Origin: Agelas oroides
Taxonomy: Eukaryota > Porifera > Demospongiae > Agelasida > Agelasidae
DNA: 64,000 nt
Direction: 5' to 3'
NCBI GenBank assembly: GCA_949130485.1
Contig: OX422188.1
Span: forward strand, 2,317,722 to 2,381,721
Shown here: positions 56,280 through 64,000 of the stretch, in pieces
How the letters are laid out: each line of letters opens with the position of its first letter
Position numbering within the stretch: position 1 is the stretch's first letter
Notes under the pieces: generated by a model
What the model saw: only the letters and a program-made list of their open reading frames with translations
Told to the model about the DNA's origin: nothing
Databases searched by the model: none
Translations under genes and position numbers: made by a program

Positions 56280-57000
56280 TAGGATTTCTGGAAAGTTCAC
56301 TGGGGAGCTTCTTCTTTTAGAAGACCTATTTGGCAACATTTCTGGCATCATGGCCTTAACTATGCATATGCTGTCTGCTAATCTTCCTGGGCAAGATGTG
56401 CATGATAGCTACCTAAAATGTGGCCCATTAATTTTGGGCAATAATTTGTGGCTACACGTAGTAATACAACTTAAAATAGCCTATAAATGTTATTCTAAAC
56501 TGACATGAGCTTCTCAAAATTTCCATTTTTTCCCTTTGAGAACATTCTCCTAGACCCATTCTAATTGCTCCCATGCTTCATACAGATGTTCTGCCATCAA
56601 GTATTAAAGTCTTCATAGTTGGCAACATAGCATCACACCGATCAATAGGTCTTCCAAAAGAAGAGACTGCAATACTAAAGGACAAGCTTCTTAATGCAGA
56701 CTTGGTTTTCATGACGTATGACATAATTGTATGCAACTAAGATGGCCAAGTTATTATGAGCATAGCAACTCAAGTGCTTCTACAACACAAGAAACTTGGG
56801 ATTACAGGAGCTCCCAATTCTAAAATAATAATGCATATTCATCGCTTGTTGGTGATCCTGTTACTAAATTTGCACTCGTGACTCTGTGCGGTATGAAAGC
56901 ACCACATCTCATCAGGCAGGCGGAGTTACCCACTGCATGTGCAGGAATGCATTTTTTGTCAATGCCAGGCACCATCAGGTATCCACTGACATACATGACC
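56280..57000 (+). other. Possible exon remnants of an unidentified gene
   Basis: At 56586-56752 an open segment after an acceptor-like ATACAG reads VLPSSIKVFIVGNIASH, then GLPKEETAILKDKLLNADLV and stops after IIVCN. At 56840-56975 both strands are open (plus: KAPHLIRQAELPTACAG; minus: IPAHAVGNSACLMRCGAF), with donor- and acceptor-like borders. The text is protein-like but matches nothing I recognise, so these could be transposon-gene fragments. Confidence 0.25.
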
Positions 57001-57857
57001 ATACTTGTCTTACACACAATAAAAATGCATGACTTCAGTATTAGCAGCTCTGGAAACGTGTAATCCCCCAATTAAAGAGTTAGCACTGAAAAAGTGTTTG
57101 TAACCTTATATAGCAAATAGCTGTATACAACAAGCCTGGTAAACAAAAGTATGATTGCCAATCACATACAGCATGTGGGTTAGTTTGGAGCCTTTTTATC
57201 TGACTGCAAGTTCTTCCACCCGTGAACATAACATGTGACTTATATTCAAAGTATAGCTAGTACAGATTTCTCGTAACAGTGTTTCTGTATAACTTGCAAT
57301 ATGTATACATACAAGGATTCCTTATTCCCTCCTGCATAATGTAATTAGAGCACATGTGCAGTATATGCCATACAGACAGCCCTGAAAGGGGTACTTTAAG
57401 TCGTTCCCAGGCCCCACCTAGCTTTCCGTCGCTTGCAGTACAGAAAAGCGGGAGAGGACCTGGAGTACTTTATCATGTGAGTGACGTAGACGTGGGGAGA
57501 AGACGGATCATCATCTTGTCGACATGCCCATGCACGTATCTGATAAGTTGCGCAATCGGCAGTATGTGCATGTAGCCGTGTTTAGTAGGAGGTTGTTCTG
57601 GCAGTTTTTTCGAACAATAGTGCCGTAATACGGTATAGTCCCATTCTGTGAGTTATAAAGCTTTCGCAACTGAATGAGTACAATAAAGCGAGGGTGAATT
57701 CATTCGTTTGCCCACATGTATTCTTCTAGCTACCTGTGATGTTTCTCACGTGATCCTTTCCTTTTGATTTTTCACTCACGTGCGCAGGGAGAGCCTGGGA
57801 ATGAGGCTATAAAATCCATGCATGCCTGAATTTCACTTTCTTCTCATTCTTTTTCTA

Positions 57858-58440
57858 CCTGAGGAAGGAGTTGGTATTGTGCTTGTGGCTGTGGTAGTAG
57901 GTGTGATTGCTGAAGCTGTATGTTCCAGAGAAAAAATGCACAGGATAATATTTTGAGCATGTATGGATGTGACATCATCATAATTATGTTCATATTAAAA
58001 AACAAATAGTCTTTCTTCCTTTAATTCTTTTTAAAAGTAACTATGTACCGGATGAAAAAGTGGGTATTTGTGCTTGTGGCCGTGGCTATGGTTGTGATCG
58101 TATGTTCCAGAGAAGAAATGCACAGGATAATCATGTATGGACATGGTATCTCCACATACAACAAATCCATGCATGCCTGTCTTCACTTGCCTCCCTTTCT
58201 TTTGCAAAAATAATTATGTACCTGATGAAAAAGTGGAGATTATGCTTGTGGTAGTAGGAGCAATGACTGGGTATTTCATCCATTAATTACTGCTATGTGT
58301 CCTCTTGTACAACAAATCCATGCATCCCTAGTTTTCCTTTTCTTTGCATTTTTTTTTGTAAAGATGTACCTGATGAAATTGTGCTTGTGGCTGGGGCTGT
58401 GGTCACTGGACCTGTATGTTTCGGATAAGATTTCATTTAT
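57858..58440 (+). repeat. Four spaced copies of a mini-exon-like hydrophobic segment
   Basis: TACC(T/G)GA(T/G)GAA starts recur at 57858, 58045, 58219 and 58368. Each is followed by about 45 bases of GTGCTTGTGGCTGTGG type and, in three copies, GTATGTT. On the plus strand they read a hydrophobic stretch of the form PDEKVxIxLVxVxxxVTG. They could be duplicated TM mini-exons or a decayed 150-190-bp tandem repeat; several copies carry stops in that frame. Confidence 0.4.
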
Positions 58441-58667
58441 TACTGGTATGTTTCTCCCTTATACAACTAATTCAAGCATGCCTGTCTTTCTCACTTTCCT
58501 CTCATTCCACTCAGACCATTCAATATGTGTTTAACACATTGGCAAAGTGTCTTTTCGAGTTTCGGTTCAAACAGACATCCCTTATGATGCTCCAAGTTTA
58601 GCTGGGGTCCAAGAAATTCACACTGGCTACGGAAGAATAGCTATACATGCAGTTAGTCAGAACTCAC

Positions 58668-59127
58668 TGAGACACAGTTCTGCAAAGTCATCACAGCAAT
58701 CTCCAAACGACAGACAGGCAATATCACATTGGCATGTTGCAGGTCGACCAGCACACTGAAGACTATCGATTCCAAACCGGCAGCAGCCTGTATAGCCAGC
58801 AGCCCGACAGGAGCCCAGTGCTACCAGTGTAAAAATAAAGGTTTATCTGGCATACACACTTGTGTGCACACAGACATTAATGCACTGCACACACATGCAC
58901 CACCACAAAGTAAACTCATGCACACAAGTAACAAGCATATTGCATGCGTGTGCACTTGTGCTCATGTGTGCACACCCATATCCACGCACCATCAGGGCAG
59001 GTGATACCAATGTCACTACAGCAGTCTCCTCGATTACCACAGTCCTGATCACAGAAACAGTTAGGAGGGTTACCAGCACAGAAACCTCCAGAGCAGCAGA
59101 CATTGTACCCCGCACCCATACAAGAGC
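58668..59127 (-). CDS. Two tandem somatomedin-B-like modules
   Basis: Exon 59127-58990 reads GSCMGAGYNVCC, NPPNCFCDQDCGNRGDCCSD then C. Exon 58820-58668 reads GSCRAAGYTGCC, GRPATCQCDIACLSFGDCCD then C. Both follow C..CxCDxxC...GDCCxD....C, the second half of the somatomedin-B pattern, with an extra GSCxxAGYxxCC lead. Each exon is symmetrical (phase 1-1), consistent with duplication by exon copying. Confidence 0.8.
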
Positions 59128-62100
59128 CTTTGTACATTGGAGAAAGGAGGAGGTGATGGAAACAGGTTGCAGAAGGAGGTAGGGTGGAAAGGGGAAGAAG
59201 GAAGAAGAGGAGAAAAGAGAAGGAGGAAGAGGAGGAGAAAGAGGGGGAAGAGAAGAAGGAACAATGACTTCTTCATTGCCATAAAGCCAGCAACAAAACA
59301 TATTAATACTGCAGCTAGTTAATATGTATACTTACCACTTTCCGGTACAGGGGTTGGTGTCACAGTAACTGCAAACATGGAAAAATGAAACTATTGAAGT
59401 AACTGTGACTCCTGTAATATAGCTATATTTGCCCCCATCCAGCAGCTAGTTCTCTATATTTCTTATTTGATAAAATATACTGGGCTCTCTCCCTTGCTAT
59501 CAACTCAATTTTGTTAATGTTCTCCTTGTATGGAGGAGGTGTGCATGAAAATAACACGTAATCATATAGTGTATATGAGCTCACAGTTGCATTCTCTTTC
59601 ATTTTCCCCAAGAGAAATCCCATCAGGGCACATGCATGTGAATCCCTCTGTTCTCACAGCACTCAGCAGGCAAATGTGGCTGCAGCCACTCTCACTGCAT
59701 GTGTTGTTTGCTGGTACAAATAAAAGGAACTGTAACATTCTTGTCTTCCACACCATACCATTTCATTCTCCTTCTCTTATTTATTCATGTGATAAATTTA
59801 GCCATATGCACACATTGCTGAAGGTAAATTGGCCAGCTTGGAAGTCCCTTATGAAAGTAAGGCTGCAGTTATTACGCTCGGTGTAAGCACAGTCATGTTC
59901 CCAGTCCAAATTTCATACATGCCCTGCTCAGCAGGATAAATAGACTTTCACTATATAAACCTTATTATAAAGCATATCATCATTTGTTGTACCAATCAGA
60001 TGAAGTAAATCATGTGGGTACCATGGCTTATATGTTTTCTTAGAGAAAGTGTTCAGGGTGTAACCCACAAAAAAAATTGGTCTGGAGATGAGGCTACTTG
60101 GGAGTAGGCTAACATGGAGTGAGTTATTTCATTACTTTTGTACCGGTATTTACATTTAGCTATGAGACCTCATGGGACAACAAAATAGAGCAGTGCAAAG
60201 TCACTCAGTAATACCAGTACAAGGCTTCCTTAGCAAACTTACCCAACTGTAACGTCAACATCGCAAGTAGCAATTTTTTCTTAATTTCAGTAATAACTTG
60301 TACATACTGCTATATATGCTGTCAAGGTGATAATGGAAAGCACTGGAAAACATCACTAAACAATCACAATCTATTCTGCTGTACTTCCTTGAGCTCGTCT
60401 TATTGTAAGTTGATAACAACAACACAAAGAATCTAATACGGCAGTAAACAAGTAAGACACAAACAAACCAAGCCACTGACTGAAAGCTTGTCTCTCTGGT
60501 GAAACGGCCTTGATCCCATTCAGATTAAGAAGGGGGCTGTTATAGATTGTAAAGATGCTACTGCCATTTAGTTTGTTGGTGGAAAAGATGGAGTCATTGG
60601 TCCAGTCAGTCCAGAACAGCATGTTATTTTCCAGAGTGATGGAGAAGGGATGGAAGATACCATCTGACTCTGTCAACAGAACCTGCCAATTGATGGACAG
60701 TTTATTTTAATGTGGTGTGCACACTGCCAGTGGATGATCATCATTAACACTGCAAGAGTGAATAATGACTAAAACTGCCATGCAGAGTGATCTTTGCATG
60801 TATAGCTACACTGCCAGTGGGCAACAATAACTGTTCAAGTGCAACAGTGGAAATCTGGGAATGATTTGGTCCCCCTGACATACACTCCACTATATGTATC
60901 ATAAACAAACACCAACCTGTCGCCCGGTGCCATCAACGTCAGAATACTCAATTTTATCCAGGAAAGCGTCAACCCAGTACAATTTCTGAGCAGAATAGTC
61001 AATAGTAATACCATTGGGCCATGTCAGGAGAGTGTTGTGAAGAACAGTCCGGTTTTGGCCATCCATAGAGGCTCGCTCAATCTTGGCAGGGTTGCCCCAG
61101 TCTGTCCAGTACATGAATCTATAATAGTTGATGGTCGGCTTATTTTAATGTGCTGTACCCACTGCCAAGTGAAACACTGCTAAAGTAGATAATGACTAAC
61201 ATTGCCATGCAGAGTGATCTTTGCATGTATACACTGCTAGTGGGCAATGGAAAAGAGGAAAAGGAGGCTGAGAGCAAGTTGTGATACTGAGTGGAAACCT
61301 TTGCTATTTGAGAGGGGTGGAGGCACTAGAGGAACAGCTAGCAAGGAAGTGGGAACTGGAAAAGTGAAGAGTGTGCAAATTGGAAATGTAAGAGAAGAGC
61401 TACATGAAAATGGGAGCAAACCAGTGAGGAAGGGGATGAACTAATGGCCTGTTAATTGTGAGTTGATTATTGATTTATCACCTTGTTCCAGGGTCAACGA
61501 CAATGGCTCTTGGGATGCTGTTAGCACCAGTGCGAAACAGCTCAGCTCGCTCCATGGTATCAAGATCCAGCACTTCAACCCTGGCATAAAGGGCATCTGT
61601 CCAGTACAGTGTGTTCCCTACCCAATCTACTGCAATATCCTCTGCGATATAGATACAAAAGTATTGAATGCTGCTGTGTCTGCAAAGACTAAGATACAAA
61701 GGAAACACCAAAAATGTATTCTGTTGTACTCTAGAACAGCAACACTCAGCTGCTTGCAAATGAAGGGATATGCTCTGCCAACTATGGCAAGGCAATATTT
61801 AAACAAACTCCCTCGTCACCCATAAACTATAGAACCTACCATCTACCCAGTTATTCTGCATTATCTGCTAGCTATTGTCAACTTGTAAACGTCATGTTCA
61901 ACTGTGGAATAAGGCTCGTAAAAGTCATGTTCAACTGTGGAATAAAGCTCGTAAAAGTCATGTTCAACTGTGGAGTAAGGCTCGTAAAAGTCATGTTCAA
62001 CTGTGGAGTAAGGCTCGTAAAAGTCATGCATAAGAGTGGCTCAAATGCACTCCCCCATACCTGCACTCAAACAACTAGCAAATAAGCTTCTATATGCATT

Positions 62101-62996
62101 GTAGATGCAAACTTCTTGCAGTCATCCTTTCTACTGTTAGAAAATTGGTAAGCATGCTACAGCTCTCCAATTTAATACGCGCATAGAAATAACCTTAACT
62201 TTGTACTTCACATGCACTGTTACTAGCCATAAGAGCAGTGTTATAGTGTGTCAACTACAATTTCATGTATTATCATATGGTGAGAACACAATCTGGCTGC
62301 ATATATCCCTCTTGTACTGTCTTTTTAGTCGCATCCACTTCTTGAAATATGGCTGCACACACATGCAATATCCCTTCTCACACATTAAACCACAGTAACT
62401 GACCAACATTATATAGAAAGACATAAAATATACATTTGTTAATAGCTAGTAGGTATGACCATGATTGTAACACCTGCACAAGAATCATAAGCTCTTCATT
62501 ATGCACACATTCATGGGACCATATCTGTTTTATTGGATCTGTCTGGACAGGTGTTTTCTGGTCGAGAGCCCTTACTATTTAAAGCTCCACTAATCAGTTA
62601 GTGTGGTTAGAGTCACAAGTTTGCAATGACTTGAAGTTCACTTGGGTCATGTTGCATTGTGCTAAATCACAGCAGAAATTTATGGTAGTTGAAATGATTA
62701 CATGACTTAAAATTGATATCTAAAGTGCACTTAGCTAATTAGTTTACGAGTTCAAGAGATTAAACATGATAGTTCATAATAAGGGCATCATACATGTTAC
62801 AATTTAGCTAATACTTACACATACCCACAAGATCTGTGCTGGTGTTAACAAGAACAACCCGATTTGAGGTATGAGTCATGTTGGCCCGGTAGATGGTGTC
62901 AGTAAGCACATCTGACCAGTACAAGTACCCACGACTATATGGAATCAGAGCAGTACAAGACACAGTATTCCTAGGGGTCACAGACAGCTCTGCATT
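58668..62996 (-). CDS. LDL-receptor-like protein: YWTD propeller, EGF, somatomedin-B-like modules (partial)
   Basis: Exons on the minus strand: about 62996-62825, 61641-61482, 61118-60917, 60682 to about 60481, 59728-59585 (the acceptor may lie 18 bases further in), 59127-58990 and 58820-58668. The first four give YWTD-propeller blades: GYLYWSDVLTDTIYRANM, DWVGNTLYWTDALYARVEVL, FMYWTDWGNPAKIERASMDG, PNGITIDYSAQKLYWVDAFL and NNMLFWTDW. Phases agree at the joins that can be checked. A 6-cysteine EGF-like exon and two somatomedin-B-like exons follow. The 5' end (before the propeller) and the 3' end (TM and tail, if any) were not found. LRP-type proteins bind extracellular ligands and internalise them; secreted versions also exist, so localisation is open. 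Confidence 0.85.
59155..59265. repeat. Purine-rich (GGA/GAA) tract
   Basis: About 110 bases of almost pure A/G on the plus strand, lying within the intron just upstream of the first somatomedin-B-like exon. On the minus strand this gives a very long pyrimidine tract before the acceptor. Confidence 0.85.
61888..62025. repeat. Minisatellite, 33-bp unit, 4 copies
   Basis: The unit GTCATGTTCAACTGTGGAAT with AAGGCTCGTAAAA is repeated four times with one- or two-base differences. It lies in the intron between the first two propeller exons. The open frame through it on each strand is a product of the 33-bp period. Confidence 0.9.
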
Positions 62997-64000
62997 CTGT
63001 GGCTTCAGTATATACAAGCAGTACAACCATATAACATCACTGTCGACATGTTTGCAACCAATAGCTATGATGAAGTGGCTATGTTGTAGAATAGCACCAT
63101 CAAATTTACGCACAGTATCTGTAGAGCCCATTATCGCCATTACTCTGTACTTTTCGATCTTGTGCTCTGTATGGGTCATAAATGCTGAGTTGTACGTCGA
63201 TTTTAGCACATTGTAAGCCAGCTAAACTACCTGTCTCCTTGTAAACATTGGAGCGCTCACCCCACAGATGCCACATTTCGTACTTCTTTCACAAGGGGTG
63301 TGGCCTCTTCAGTCCAGGAGACGAACGTTTATTGAGGTCGATGAATAATGTTATGATGGTAATGGCCGCCTGCCCACATGAACTTTAGAGAAAGTCCCTG
63401 ATATGAGAAACTAATATACAACAAATAGTGGCCTAAGTAACATCTTGTCATTACCATGTTGGATACCTATATTAATAGCATTGACACAACCTGTTTTGCA
63501 AAGTGCAAGACCATAACACTACAACTAAATTGTGTTCATGGGGATTGCCTTGGCCTTCAGAGATGTGGCGGGTCAATGGAATTGTATCACTAACTGAGAG
63601 CAAAAGTGCTTGGGATTGAATATGTACCAGTGTTTCAAGCTTGAATAGCTTTGCTATTGTGTCCCATTGAGCCAGCATACTCTCCTGAGTGCTTCTTGTT
63701 TAGCATGCTGCATGGCTTTCCACTTGTAATCCAGCAATCATAGCGCTTTCTACACAGCACATGACAGTGACGTTTTTTTACTGTAACAATAAAAAAAACA
63801 CATCACTGATGTGCTGTTGTTGTTTTTGTTTATTTATATTTTTTTTTGGGGGGGGGGGGGGGGGGGAGGGGGCAACATCACTAAAAAATAGTCAGGTTAC
63901 AATTTAATTAAGTTCTACCACACACAGTGTACTCATTTCCACTTCTCACACATCATTTGTAGCTTAGAACAATTGCACGCATTTTTCATCCAGGACATTA
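62997..64000. other. Right edge; no supported exon
   Basis: Earlier exons of the LDL-receptor-like gene are expected here or beyond. Open sequence continues upstream of 62996 to 63209 but has no domain signature. A T-run followed by about 20 G (63840-63868) is a simple repeat. Confidence 0.45.

Noticed and set aside
57392..57808. Fifth TAGCCTCG-type palindromic element
   Set aside because: The right end (GCCTGGGAATGAGGCTA) fits, but the left end is degenerate and no 9-bp duplication is visible.
58547..58759. Plus-strand ORF resembling a receptor tail (DIPYDAPSLAG)
   Set aside because: Its second half is antisense to a clear somatomedin-B-like exon; the first part alone is too short to support.
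61878..62085. ORFs with an 11-residue repeat on both strands
   Set aside because: A 33-bp minisatellite gives open frames by periodicity; it lies in an intron.

Overview
The window is animal nuclear DNA. It has short introns with GT..AG boundaries, phase-1 introns between extracellular modules, polyadenylated-type gene ends and many short non-autonomous transposons. Two receptors with Ig, FN3 and Calx-beta modules and an unusual cysteine-containing juxtamembrane module suggest a sponge, probably a demosponge. That assignment is inference from gene style and has not been checked by a search. No bacterial-style operons, CRISPR arrays, rRNA or tRNA genes were seen.

Layout. (1) Bases 1-6719, plus strand: the 3' part of a type I membrane receptor (six Ig-like exons, one FN3, a linker exon, a juxtamembrane/transmembrane exon and a tyrosine-rich tail). 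Its 5' end lies outside the window. (2) 9472-13635, minus strand: a seven-exon cytosolic-type L-asparaginase. (3) 20992-29362, minus strand: a probable two-exon gene for a secreted-type ectodomain joined to a seven-helix membrane domain. Its 6.6-kb intron is packed with transposons and a broken zinc-ribbon/RASET-repeat gene. (4) 33919-38256, plus strand: a complete Ty3/gypsy LTR retrotransposon with identical LTRs and a textbook -1 frameshift signal. (5) 40682-52558, minus strand: a paralogue of receptor 1, facing it tail to tail, with an added Calx-beta domain and extra FN3 domains. (6) 58668-62996, minus strand: exons of an LDL-receptor-like protein (YWTD beta-propeller, EGF, two somatomedin-B-like modules).

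The two receptors share the same exon order at both ends: six Ig exons at the start, and the same 62-nt linker, juxtamembrane/TM exon and tail exon at the end. They are therefore an inverted duplicate pair about 34 kb apart. Nearly all internal exons are symmetrical (phase 1-1), so domains can be gained or lost without breaking the frame; this is how the second copy could have gained Calx-beta and FN3 units. The tails carry conserved YxxM and LYxxV/LYxxA tyrosine motifs, suggesting SH2-type signalling. A membrane Ig receptor pair with signalling tails resembles invertebrate allorecognition or immune receptor loci, but nothing in the sequence alone proves that role.

The rest is repeat-rich. 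At least two families of inverted-repeat elements have 9-bp target duplications (Mutator-like), and one group with CAxxGGCG termini has 5-bp duplications. There are also several larger inverted-repeat elements, coding and non-coding minisatellites, long G runs and a decayed tandem array. Two conserved exons (in receptor 1 and in asparaginase) each lack one base and are otherwise intact; both losses are next to a homopolymer and are most easily read as assembly errors.
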